The notes under the pieces are model-generated. The model was not told the DNA's origin and did not search any database. It saw nothing but the letters and a program-made list of their open reading frames with translations. From assembly GCA_000875945.1 (NCBI GenBank), contig JPZU01000001.1:2229250-2261695 (forward strand): a DNA stretch of 32,446 nt, written 5' to 3'. Every line of letters starts with the position of its first letter. Positions within the stretch are counted from its first letter, which is position 1. Origin of the DNA: Lachnospiraceae bacterium TWA4. Lineage in GTDB: Bacteria; Bacillota; Clostridia; Lachnospirales; Lachnospiraceae. The position numbers and the translations under genes were made by a program. Positions 1 through 9,792 of the stretch are shown here, piece by piece.

Positions 1-308
1 TTTAGTATAATATATGTAGATAGGGAGATTGACTATGCTCCCTTGTAGAAATACAGAAAACATATGCTAATGTGGTCAGAGGACTGTTTGTATGTAGAGT
101 TCACTGCTCCAACAGAAAGACAGTATTCCAAAGTCTGAAAATGATGTACGATTACTGCAAAATGTTGTCAGTTAGAACATCCATAGTTTGATGTGGAGAT
201 GCGAAAATTTTTCCATTTCTTTCATAAATAAAAATTTGATAATTTAGGCGATTTGTTGGAAAGAGTGGTGTATAGTGTAAGGTATATGATAAGAAAAAAA
301 TCAATAGA
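1..308 (+). promoter_or_regulatory. Leader/intergenic region upstream of the pilus locus
   Basis: About 300 bases without a convincing gene. A TATAAT-like -10 box lies at 6-11, but its -35 box would fall outside the window. A weak hairpin (GGGAG 23-27 with CTCCC 38-42) and a short ACATC/GATGT pairing near 178-197 suggest a structured 5' leader. I see no match to a riboswitch class I know. Immediately before the signal peptidase gene there is an A7 run (294-300) and no good ribosome binding site. Confidence 0.3.
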
Positions 309-881
309 GTGTTAGAAATTCCAACGTTAGAGCAAGTAGAGAAAGAGCTTGAACGTTTGCGCTACTCTAGTCGTTATAGGAGTATACTAAGAAGCACAGT
401 AAATACATTAATTGTAGCAATTGCAATTGCAATTATTATTGCAACACTCATTCTTCCAATTTTTCGTATTTATGGAACAAGCATGACTCCTACTCTAGTG
501 GAAGGAGATATGGTTGCAGCAACTAAAACAGAGCGTCCAAATCGAGGAGATTTGATAGCCTTTTATTATAATAATAAAATACTAGTAAAACGAGTCATTG
601 CAATACCTGGAGAATGGGTAAATATTGATAAAGATGGAAATGTGTATGTCAATGATAAGCTTTTAGATGAACCCTATATAAAGCAAAAAGCGTTAGGACA
701 GTGCGATATTAAGCTTCCTTATCAGGTCGAACAGGGAAGATATTTTGTAATGGGCGATTTAAGAGATGTATCTATTGACTCTAGAACAACATCCATTGGC
801 TGTATTCCGCAGGAACAAATCACAGGACGATTAATTCTAAAGATTTGGCCATTGAACCGACTGGGATTGATAAGGAACTAA
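309..881 (+). CDS. lepB: Signal peptidase I of the pilus locus
   Basis: A type I signal peptidase that would remove signal peptides from the pilins secreted by the neighbouring genes; the active site faces outside the membrane. The 190-residue protein has one N-terminal membrane segment (about 32-52), then the serine box YGTSMTPTL with nucleophile Ser58, the lysine box LVKRVIAIPGE with general base Lys94, and the conserved box VMGDLRDVSIDSR (usually GDNR..S.DSR, so GDN has become GDL). Both catalytic residues are present, unlike the catalytically odd SipA-type chaperones of some pilus loci. It lies 19 bases upstream of the adhesin gene and is probably its operon leader. The start is uncertain: the only in-frame start is GTG 309 and it lacks a Shine-Dalgarno sequence. 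One more A in the run 294-300 would put ATG 286 (preceded by AAGG) in frame. Confidence 0.9.
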   Translation: MLEIPTLEQVEKELERLRYSSRYRSILRSTVNTLIVAIAIAIIIATLILPIFRIYGTSMTPTLVEGDMVAATKTERPNRGDLIAFYYNNKILVKRVIAIPGEWVNIDKDGNVYVNDKLLDEPYIKQKALGQCDIKLPYQVEQGRYFVMGDLRDVSIDSRTTSIGCIPQEQITGRLILKIWPLNRLGLIRN

Positions 882-900
882 GAGTTAAGAAGGTGAGAGT

Positions 901-3900
901 ATGAAAGATTTGACATCTAGTTTTATTCAAAAAGTATTGAGTAGATATAAGGTTGAACAACGCAAGAAAGTTATTTTAGGCTTTGTTGCTCTTTTTGCGT
1001 TGGTCACAACAGCAGTTATTATGGGGTTACCGGCTATAACTGCTACACCAGAATTAATTTGTGGAAAAGAAGAGCATGTACATACTGATGAGTGTTATAC
1101 AGAAGAAAAAACATTAATTTGTGAAAAGGAAGAACATATTCACACTGATGAATGTTATGAAAAAGCTGGTAAGTTAACTTCTCAGGCAGAAGATGAGATG
1201 GTTGCAGAGATTAGTTATGAAGCAGGTGTGGTTCATGATGGTAGCTCATTTTCTGTAAAACTTTTGAAAGATGAATTGATTGAAGTAGAAAATAAGGACG
1301 TTACAGGTCTTCATATATATAATCTTAGTTTAATTAGAAATGACAAATTTGTAGAGCCTGATGGAATCGTAGATGTTAATATAAGTTTTAAAGAGGCTAT
1401 TGCACCTAAGGATGAGGAAACCGAGTGGAAACTTTATCGTGTAGAAATTACTGATGAAGGTAAGCAGTTGGTGGACTTAACTGAGGACAAGGAAACGGTT
1501 GTTCATGTCGATAAAAAACAGGCGGTTACTGAGATCTTATTTAAGACAGATACGATGGGAGAGTATGCGCTTGTTGGAGAGAATGAAAGAGAGACAGAAA
1601 CAGTAGCTCCTGAAACTAAAAAACCTATAGTGGAAAATAAAATTACGAGTGAAACTACTAAAGTTAAAGATGAATCAGTAGCGAATAAGTCTGTAAAAAG
1701 CTTTAAGCAAAAAGCTAATGGAATTACTGTGTCTGTAAGAGCCAATGAAGGAGCTTTTCCTGATGGTACAACTATGAAGGTAAAGGCTGTAAAGAATGAA
1801 AAGGTTCTTAATAATGCTATAAAGGCAGCAGGAAATAAAAAAGCTAAGGCTAAGGCTGTTGATATTTCTTTCTACAATAAAGAAGGTAAGGAAATTGAAC
1901 CTGCAAGTGAAATTCGTGTAACTATGCAGGCCAAAGAAGTTAAAGAGAATGAGAATGTAAAGGTTGTTCATGTAGATGATAAGAATCAGGCAGAAGTTGT
2001 AAAAAATACTGAAACAGCTGATCAGGTTACTTTTAAAGCTGATGAGTTTTCTACGTATGTTTTAGTGTATACTGTTGATTTTAGTTATGGTGAGTATGAG
2101 TATAGTATTAAGGGTGAGTCTAGTATTATGCTTTCTCAGTTGTTAAAAAGAATTAAAGATGGATGTTGATGTGAAGGATGTCCAGAAGGTGACGTTCTCT
2201 GATAGTAGTTTGGTGAAGGTTACAAAAGTTGAAGGTGACTGGAAGCTTGAGAGTTTGAAGGCGTTTACGAGTGAAGAGACGTTGACGTTGGAGATGAAGA
2301 GTGGAGAGAGTATAATAGTTACAGTTACAGATGACCAGGAGATTCAGACAGTAAGCGTATTAGATAATTATGTAAGTAGTATTGTTATTGATGGAGCTGC
2401 TAAAGATGGTGATAGTTATAAGGTGTCTGCTGGTGATACTTATAAACTTAAGATTAATTTTACTGAAAAAATAATTTACAGTTTAGTATGGAAGGAAATT
2501 TGACGTATACTTTTCCATCAGGATTTTCAGCAATTAATGTAACAGAGAAGACAGGAACTGTTACTACAAGATCTGGTGATGTAACGTTTACATATAGTAT
2601 TCAAAATGGTGTTGTAACTATTATTTGGCCAACAGATAAAACTACTCAACAATGGAAAGAATTAGTTGAATCACAGTATGTGAATTTAGTTGTTGAAATT
2701 GATGGTGTATTTGAAAATAATGTACAAGAAATAAAATTTTCAGATACAGCTAGCGGAACTGTAAAAGTGGATAGCACTCATGGAGTGAAAGTTGATAAAA
2801 AAGGAAGTTATAATACGTATACTAATAAAATTGATTATACGGTAACGGTAACTTCTACTGGACATAATACAAATATTAATCTATCTGATTATGTAGAGGG
2901 CTCTGCCATTACTTACACAAAAGGTAGCGCAAAATCAAATAAGGGGACTGTGACAGAGTCTGGAAGTGGATTTAAATATCATATAGATTCTATGAATAAT
3001 AATGAAACTATTACGATTAATTATAGTGCTGATGTCAATTTAGATGCATTGATAAAAAATGGAGAAGGCACCGGAACATATGGTACATTTGATCAGACAA
3101 AGAATACAGTTGAAGTGACTAGTAATAATAATCCAAAAGATTCAGACATTGTTAGTGGAAAAGATTTTGATAATAAGATTAAGTATTCATCTATTCAAAA
3201 ATGGGCAAATGGAGAACCTAAAGTTACAGATGATGGAAGTAAAAAAACTTTATCTTGGACGATTAGAGCAAATCCAGATGCTAATGTTTCTATGGCAGGA
3301 AAGAAAATTACAGATACGATTACAACACCTGATGCATTAAAATATTCTGGTACAGGTATAAAAATAGTTGTTAAGGATAAAAGTGGAGCGGTTGTTCGTA
3401 CAGATGATATTCAATGGAATACAAATAGATTAGTTAAGAATGATTCAACTTGGACATATACAGTACCAGAAGAGGATGTCAATTATTCTTATGAGATTAC
3501 ATATGATACAGACATTCAGCCAAATTCAACAAGCAATAATGTAGAATTAAAGAATGACGTTAAAGATGATTTTGGAGATGAGGCTCATGGACAAAAATGG
3601 GTAAATCCGAATCCAAATACTGGTGGAGATACAAGTGGTACAACTAAAAAAGAAGGTATAAAGGTTGATATAAAGAATAAAGAGATTACCTGGAAAATTA
3701 CAATAGATGTGCCAAAAGAAGGATATAATCAAAAATTTGAAGTTTGGGATTTGTATCCAAATTGTTACACCAATAATCAATATTATTATGATACATTGAA
3801 AGAAATTACTAGTATTCAAGGTCTTCAAAATCAGGAGAATTATACACTAGATACTTCTAGTTCTGAAAAGTTGGGAATCATCTTTTATAGAGACTCAAAT

Positions 3901-6900
3901 AAAACACAACCAGGATTGGGCACTACAGATTCAGATAGAACAATAGAAATCATTCTTGTAACTAAAATGAGTGAAGGATTTATACAGATGGCTAATGTAA
4001 GTGTACAATATCCAAATAATAAGATTCAAGTAAATAAAAATGATAAAACAGTAGAAGCTCAAGGAAATATACAAGTAGATTTTAGTAAAACACCTAGTTT
4101 AACAAAATCGCACGAAGGACAGTCAACGAATAAAGTAAATGGAAAGGACCTTCCAACATATAAATATAAAATTCAGGTAGGGGGAATTAGTGAAGATTCT
4201 TTCGATAGTGATGGAAATTTAATATTTACAGACACGTATGATTCAACATATTTTGATTGGCTTCCTCATAGTGATATCTATAATTCAGAATGGAGTAATG
4301 GATATCTTTGGAGTAATAACAATAATAGACTTTCTGATAAAAAAGTTGTTACAAAGTCATCAGAGGGAACATTGACTATTACTTTAAATAAAGATGATCT
4401 TCCCACAGATAATAATGGAAATTATTATGATTATTATGTAATACCGTATTATTTAACTGTAAAAAGTGAAGAAGCTTTAAATGCTCTAAAATCTGCAGCA
4501 GCTCAGGAAGAAGGTGGAAGATATACAATATCGAATACTGTTACAAATAGTGATTTTGGAACAGTAACCGATACTATAGATTATGAAACAAATCTACTTT
4601 CAAAAGAGGCTAGTGTAGCAGAACTAAATAAAGCGACAGGAAATTATGAGGTTCATTATACTTTAACACTTAATCCAAATGCAGAAAAAATAGGTGATGG
4701 AAATTCATTAGAAGTTATAGATACAAGTGAGAATCTGAGTGTAGATATAGATTCAATTATAGCAAGTCCTTCGTTAGGTGTAAGTTGGAATCGTGATTCT
4801 TCAGGAAAATTGAAATTTATAATTCCAAATGGAAAGAAGATTATAATCTCTTATACAGCAAAGGTTGTTGGTACGGGTACTGTTAATTATAAAAATACGG
4901 CAGAATTACATGGACAGAAAAAAGAATCTAGTGGGAGTCAGAATGTAAATTCATCAGCATCTGGTAGTTCTGTTCTTTATGATATCAATATCTATAAATA
5001 TGAATCTGGAGATTTAATGACATCATTAGAGGGAGTTAAATTTAACCTTTATGTATTAGACGATGGATATAAAGATGATGAAATGAATCGTAATTCTAAA
5101 CCTGATGAAAATGATTCTAGATGGTCAATAGTTAATGATGCTGATAAGCCATTTATTACAGATGAAGATGGATATTCGGCAATTAATGCAGATTCATTGA
5201 CTGAGCATGATACTCGTACATCAGGGCTTCACTATGGTCTTTATAGGCGACAGTGGTATATGTTAAAGGAAACAGAAACTCCTACAATTAATGGTGTGCA
5301 ATATGAACCATTAAATAAGCCGTATTTATTCTGGATTGATGACCATGCAAATGCAGATTATGAAAATGGAATCTATACAAATGATGATGTAATTATGATT
5401 TCTAATACACCGAAGGATACAACAAAGCTTGGTTTTACGGTGAAGAAAACTTGGGAAGGTGCAGATGTAAACAACTTGCCAAATCAGATTACTGTGCATT
5501 TGTATCAAAAAAAGGATATTTATACGGATAATTCTCAAGCAACTGAATATGGAAGTCCAATTACATTAAAGAAGTCTGATTTTGAAGGCAAAACTGTATG
5601 GACTGGGGAATTCACAAATTTACCTAAAGGATACGCTTATTATATTAAAGAAGATGTAGTAGATGGATATACTACTACGTATGAAGATGAGAATACAATT
5701 GGTTATACGAAAAATGGAACTATTGAGTTAACAAATAGTCCTGTTGGAGTAAAGCCGAAAGTGATTTTAAAAAAAGAGTGGTATGATTCTGATGGTAATA
5801 CAAAGGTTATACCAGATGTAGATTTTATACGTGTAAACATTTTAAAAGATGGTATAGCGTGTGCAACAGTCACTTTAAATGCTTCTAATGGTTGGATAGC
5901 TGAGCTTTCCAATCTGGATTTTTCGAATAGTGCAGTGCGATATACAGTTGAAGAACCAAAAGTTGATGGGTATGAAGTAAAGGGAGTTACTTATACAGAT
6001 TCAAATGGTAATTCTACAAATTATTTGTCAGGTTCAGGTACAATAACTATTGCTAATAAGAAAAATGATGAACCAAAGGAAGGAGATACAAGCCTTACAG
6101 TAAAGAAAAAGTGGATTGATATGAATGGGAAAGAGTTGTCCGGAGATGATATTAAACAACTAGTAGCCCAAGTTCAAGTTGTAAGGTATAAGACCAAACA
6201 GCAAGGAACAGTAGTTCATTTTATCAAAAACACAAATATAAATGATGCAAAAAGTTATGAAGAATTTTATCAGGATATTGTTGTGGCTAGCAAAAGTAGT
6301 GTAACTATTTCATTGAAGTCTAGTAATTGGAATCAGCAGGATATGTTTGTGTTAACTGCTCCGCCTGAGTATTGGAGCGAACCGTATAATAAAGGATTTT
6401 GGGATTATGTAAATAATTTTAAGAAACCTAAAGCAATTGCTAGTTATTCGGGAGATGTTTCATCAGGGACGCAAACATATACATTTTCTACAGATGGGAT
6501 CTCAGAAATTTATTTGTATTGTTTGGAGTCTATAAGTAATAACTTTGATACATCTAAAGGTGTTACGATTGCTTCTGGTTCTGAAGCCTCAACTAGTGAA
6601 ATAGAATTAGACCAGAATTATTCAGGACATGCAATTAGGTTGAACTCTTCAAATAATTGGAATTATACTTTTAGTGGACTTCCAACTAAAGGTATAGAAA
6701 ATGGGGTAAGTTATTCTTATAGTTATGCTGTTAAAGAAATTAATTGTACAGGCAGCTTTACTTTTGATAATTATAGTACAGGATCATATGAAGTTGATAA
6801 TATAAATATCCCAATTAGTAGGACAAGTGATTTTGTTATTGTCACAAATAGAAAAAAAGAAGCTTATGAGCTTCCTGAAACTGGTGGTATTGGAACTAGA

Positions 6901-6975
6901 TGGTATACCATTGGTGGACTGCTATTATGTATGGCAGGAGTATGGATGATTCTATCCAGAAATAAGAAAAAGTAA
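901..6975 (+). CDS. Giant LPETG-anchored Cna-B pilus tip adhesin (two compensating frameshifts)
   Basis: A cell-wall-anchored surface protein, by position and size the tip or ancillary pilin. Read as one unit it encodes about 2,024 residues. Near the N-terminus are a membrane/signal segment (about 24-43) and two repeats of an ICxKEEHxHTDECY motif (53-66 and 73-86). A long beta-rich region follows, then SpaA/Cna-B type domains with E-box-like strings (YMLKETETP, YYIKEDVVDGY, YTVEEPKVDGY), and finally LPETG (coded 6871-6885), a hydrophobic segment and a KKK tail. The frame moves from 1 to 2 at A5 2145-2149 (one A too many) and back to 1 at A6 2466-2471 (one A too few). Restoring these gives LSQLLKELKMDVDVKDV and FTEKNNLQFSMEGNLTY across the seams, both smooth. 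As it stands, translation stops at 2167-2169. Whether this is error, phase variation or decay is open. Ligand unknown. Confidence 0.85.
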
Positions 6976-7168
6976 CTTAATATCAACTAATTAAGTATCT
7001 TTTCAGTAGTTTACTACTGTTAAGTATATAAAGGGATCAATTCTATTAATAAGAAAGAAATCCTAAAGGAGGAGAAGTAATGTATGTAAAAAATGATTGT
7101 CATCCACCATAAAATGCTGAAATTCATTATGGATGACGAAAAACAAAAACTAAAAAAGGAGAGATATT
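6976..7168 (+). promoter_or_regulatory. Structured leader before the backbone pilin
   Basis: The 193-base gap holds a 6-bp palindrome (ACTTAA 6975-6980 with TTAAGT 6991-6996), a compact hairpin CAGTAGTTTACTACTG (7004-7019), a strong Shine-Dalgarno followed by a 10-codon ORF, and an 8-bp stem (GTCATCCA 7099-7106 with TGGATGAC 7130-7137) just ahead of the pilin ribosome binding site near 7154-7163. No U-rich terminator is seen, so transcription could read through from the adhesin gene. The arrangement looks regulatory; the mechanism is inference. Confidence 0.45.
7080..7112 (+). CDS. Possible 10-residue leader peptide
   Basis: ATG 7080 follows a near-perfect ribosome binding site (AAAGGAGGAGAA, about 7066-7077) and opens a reading frame coding MYVKNDCHPP then TAA. 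Its last codons lie in the left arm of the 7099-7137 stem, so ribosome position would affect folding. A C-terminal Pro-Pro before a stop is known to slow termination. Sequence shows the ORF and stem; a role in controlling pilin expression is inference. Confidence 0.35.
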   Translation: MYVKNDCHPP

Positions 7169-8725
7169 ATGACAAAGAAAAAGAATTTGTTATCGATTAT
7201 GATGACACTAATTTTAGCTGTTGCTATGGTAGTTACTATGACAGCACCAACGTTTGCTGAAAATAAGGCAACAGATACAACAATTACAGTACCTAATACT
7301 GATACACATACTTATGAAGTATATCAGATCTTTACAGGTGAATTATCAGAAGGTGTTCTTTCTAACGTAGAATGGGGAAAGAATGGTACCGGAACAGAAG
7401 GACAGGCAGTTGATGCGGCTATTTTAAAAGCACTTCAGGATGCTAATGCATCAGGCGCAACCAATACATCTAAGCTTGCTGTGATTGAGAAATATGTAAA
7501 TCTTAACTCTAAAAAATTTGGTACAGTGTCAAAGGATTCACAACTTACAGTTAAAACAGGTTACTATCTGTTAAAGGATGTTGATGCTAATATTATTGGA
7601 ACAGATACTTTTACAAAATATGTTGTTCAGGTAGTTGGACCAACAACAATTACTCGTAAAGCAGATACTCCAGAGATGGAAAAGAAAGTAAAAGAGAAAA
7701 ATGATTCTACAGGTGTGACATCTGATTGGCAGGATGCATCTGACTATGACATTGGAGATGATGTACCTTATCAGATTTCAACAAAAATCGTTAGCAATTA
7801 TGCTGATTACGAGCATTATTACTTATCATTCAACGATAAGATGGAGGCAGGTCTCACATTTAATAACGATGTTAAGGTATTCGTAAATGGAATAGAAGTT
7901 AATGGATTTACTACTGTTATTGGAGAACAGGCCGGAGATTATACTTTTGTAACTTCGTGCTTAGATATTACAACGTTAATTTATGGTGAAGATAACAGAA
8001 AGATCAAGGCTGACGATATAATTACTGTTACCTATTCTGCAAAGTTAAACGAGAATGCTGTTATCGGTTCGACAGGAAACAAGAATACTGCCAACATGGA
8101 GTTCTCAAACAATCCAAATAGCACAGGTGATGGAAAGACAAAACCAGATAATCCTGGCAAAACACCGGATGACACTGTTATCACATTTACATACAAGACT
8201 GTAGTAAACAAGGTTGACCAGGATGGTATAGCACTTCCAAGAGCTGGATTTACTCTTTACAAGTATGACGATTCAACAAAAGATTATGTATTAGTAGAGA
8301 AAATTGGAGTATCTGATGCAACAAGCTTCACATTCTCAGGACTTGATGCTGGACAGTACAAACTTTCAGAGACAGATACTCCTCCAGGATACAACACAAT
8401 TGATGATATCTTATTCACAATTGAGTCTGCATGGGGAGAAGAAGATGGAATGAAGAATCTGGAACTTACCAGCCTGACTGTAACTAGAGGTACTGGAGCA
8501 AAGAAGGTTGATCTTACTAAAGGTCAAACACCTGAATTTACAGTAGATATAACAAAGACTGCAGCAGATGCAGTAGGTAATGTTAATACTACAGTAAAGA
8601 ACCAGAAGGGTTCCACCCTTCCTTCAACCGGTGGTATCGGTACCACTATCTTCTATGTAATTGGTGGTATCCTTGTTCTTATCGCAGGTGTTCTTTTAGT
8701 AACTAAAAGACGTATGAACAAATAA
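7169..8725 (+). CDS. LPSTG-anchored major (backbone) pilin
   Basis: Probable shaft subunit of the pilus, polymerised by the class C sortase encoded next. The 518-residue precursor has a signal peptide (about 1-30, ending APTFA), an N-terminal region, a middle fimbrial isopeptide/D2-like domain (about 165-315, including NKNTANMEFSNNPN), a C-terminal SpaA/Cna-B domain beginning near VVNKVDQDGIALPRAGF with a textbook E-box YKLSETDTPPGY (Glu near 401), and the sorting signal LPSTG at 484-488 followed by a membrane helix and a KRRMNK tail. The E-box glutamate and matching lysines point to internal isopeptide bonds. Codon use is slightly more GC-rich and even than in the adhesin, consistent with high expression. 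A hairpin follows directly, which may set the pilin-to-sortase ratio. ATG 7169 has a good ribosome binding site (AAGGAGAGAT). Confidence 0.9.
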   Translation: MTKKKNLLSIMMTLILAVAMVVTMTAPTFAENKATDTTITVPNTDTHTYEVYQIFTGELSEGVLSNVEWGKNGTGTEGQAVDAAILKALQDANASGATNTSKLAVIEKYVNLNSKKFGTVSKDSQLTVKTGYYLLKDVDANIIGTDTFTKYVVQVVGPTTITRKADTPEMEKKVKEKNDSTGVTSDWQDASDYDIGDDVPYQISTKIVSNYADYEHYYLSFNDKMEAGLTFNNDVKVFVNGIEVNGFTTVIGEQAGDYTFVTSCLDITTLIYGEDNRKIKADDIITVTYSAKLNENAVIGSTGNKNTANMEFSNNPNSTGDGKTKPDNPGKTPDDTVITFTYKTVVNKVDQDGIALPRAGFTLYKYDDSTKDYVLVEKIGVSDATSFTFSGLDAGQYKLSETDTPPGYNTIDDILFTIESAWGEEDGMKNLELTSLTVTRGTGAKKVDLTKGQTPEFTVDITKTAADAVGNVNTTVKNQKGSTLPSTGGIGTTIFYVIGGILVLIAGVLLVTKRRMNK

Positions 8726-8762
8726 TATCAAATTAATCATTCAATAACATACATTACAACAA

Positions 8763-8793
8763 GGCTCCTAGTTGGTTTTCCGACTAGGAGTCC
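8763..8793 (+). terminator. Hairpin between backbone pilin and sortase
   Basis: CTCCTAGT (8765-8772) pairs with ACTAGGAG (8783-8790), extended inward by TGG/CCG around a TTTT loop, an 11-bp stem. The downstream sequence is only moderately T-rich, so it is more likely a partial terminator or a 3'-end stabiliser of the pilin message than a complete stop. Confidence 0.55.
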
Positions 8794-8837
8794 ACTCATT
8801 CTATTCAATTACAACATAAAGGAGAATCTCAAAAACC

Positions 8838-9686
8838 ATGAAGAAGAAAAGAAAATTTGATAAAAACATTATTATAAATATCATGCTTGTAGCTATCTTC
8901 CTTTTGGGACTGTCCATTATGCTGTATCCAACAGTTTCTGACTGGTGGAACTCCATGCACCAATCTCGTGCAGTTGCTTCCTATGTTGAAAAAGTCAAAG
9001 ACCTATCTGCTGAACAACGAGAAAAAATGTATAAAGAAGCTGTAGCTTACAATAAAAAGCTTTCAAAACAGCAAACCCATTACAATCTAACAGAGGATGA
9101 ACTAGTTGAATACAATAATACTCTAGATATTATTGGCACTGGAATTATGGGATATATTGAAATTGACAAAGTTGGAATAAAACTTCCTATTTATCATGGA
9201 GTTGATGAAGCAATCCTACAAATTGCAGTCGGACACATTGCAGGAAGTGCCCTTCCCGTTGGTGGAAAGAGTACCCATTGTGTTCTCTCTGGTCACAGTG
9301 GACTTCCGTCTGCTCGTCTATTTACAGACATTAATAAATTAGTAGTCGGTGATAAGTTTGTCATGACCGTTCTTGATCACACACTCACCTATGAAGTAGA
9401 CCAAATTCGTATTGTTCTTCCGGATGAGCTTAGTGATTTAAGAATTGAAGAAGGACAAGACTACTGTACCCTTGTCACTTGTACCCCTTATGGGGTAAAT
9501 ACCCATCGATTATTAGTTCGTGGTCATCGAGTGGCTAATGATTTAGTGGTTGATGTCTCAAATGTTGGTGCAGATGCAATTCAGATTGACCCTATTATGG
9601 TCATACCAATTATGGTGGCTGTTATTTTAGTATTGATAATCGTAGCTGCCTACATTTTAAATCGAAGAAAAAAGAAAAAGAAGTAG
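8838..9686 (+). CDS. Class C (pilin-polymerising) sortase
   Basis: A transpeptidase that cleaves the LPXTG-type signals of pilins and joins them to a lysine of the next subunit, outside the membrane. The 282-residue protein has an N-terminal membrane segment (about 11-30), the sortase fold with LPIYHG (116-121), catalytic His153 in LSGHSG, catalytic Cys215 in TLVTCTPYG, and Arg224 in NTHRLLVRG. A second, C-terminal membrane helix (about 253-272) with a basic tail is characteristic of class C. The usual lid motif DP(F/W) is not visible in the 40-100 region, which may mean an altered lid. It lies downstream of the backbone pilin and is the natural polymerase for it. Confidence 0.92.
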   Translation: MKKKRKFDKNIIINIMLVAIFLLGLSIMLYPTVSDWWNSMHQSRAVASYVEKVKDLSAEQREKMYKEAVAYNKKLSKQQTHYNLTEDELVEYNNTLDIIGTGIMGYIEIDKVGIKLPIYHGVDEAILQIAVGHIAGSALPVGGKSTHCVLSGHSGLPSARLFTDINKLVVGDKFVMTVLDHTLTYEVDQIRIVLPDELSDLRIEEGQDYCTLVTCTPYGVNTHRLLVRGHRVANDLVVDVSNVGADAIQIDPIMVIPIMVAVILVLIIVAAYILNRRKKKKK

Positions 9687-9718
9687 AAGTATGTCTTTGA
9701 CCACAACCGAACATTTAC

Positions 9719-9747
9719 TTGAAAAAATCAAAAAAATTTTGTATAAT
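9719..9747 (+). promoter_or_regulatory. Sigma-A promoter of the basal pilin unit
   Basis: TTGAAA (9719-9724), a 17-base spacer and TATAAT (9742-9747) form a near-consensus housekeeping promoter. It sits between the class C sortase and the basal pilin, so the second pilus transcript can be made independently of the first. Confidence 0.75.
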
Positions 9748-9792
9748 AAATAATAATGTGGCTGTTTAAGTATTAATAAAGGGGGCGTTCTT

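Noticed and set aside
208-214. Treating DAVTSAT and DVVTRAT of the Tp47-like protein as proven flavin sites
   Set aside because: Positions are residues of the protein encoded at 23993-27718. They lack the SGA core needed for ApbE recognition, so they are reported only as a resemblance.
1-308. Possible riboswitch in the pilus leader
   Set aside because: Only weak local pairings; no conserved core of a class I recognise (for example c-di-GMP) could be found.
7098-7137. Rho-independent terminator before the backbone pilin
   Set aside because: The stem has a 23-base loop and is followed by A-rich, not T-rich, sequence.
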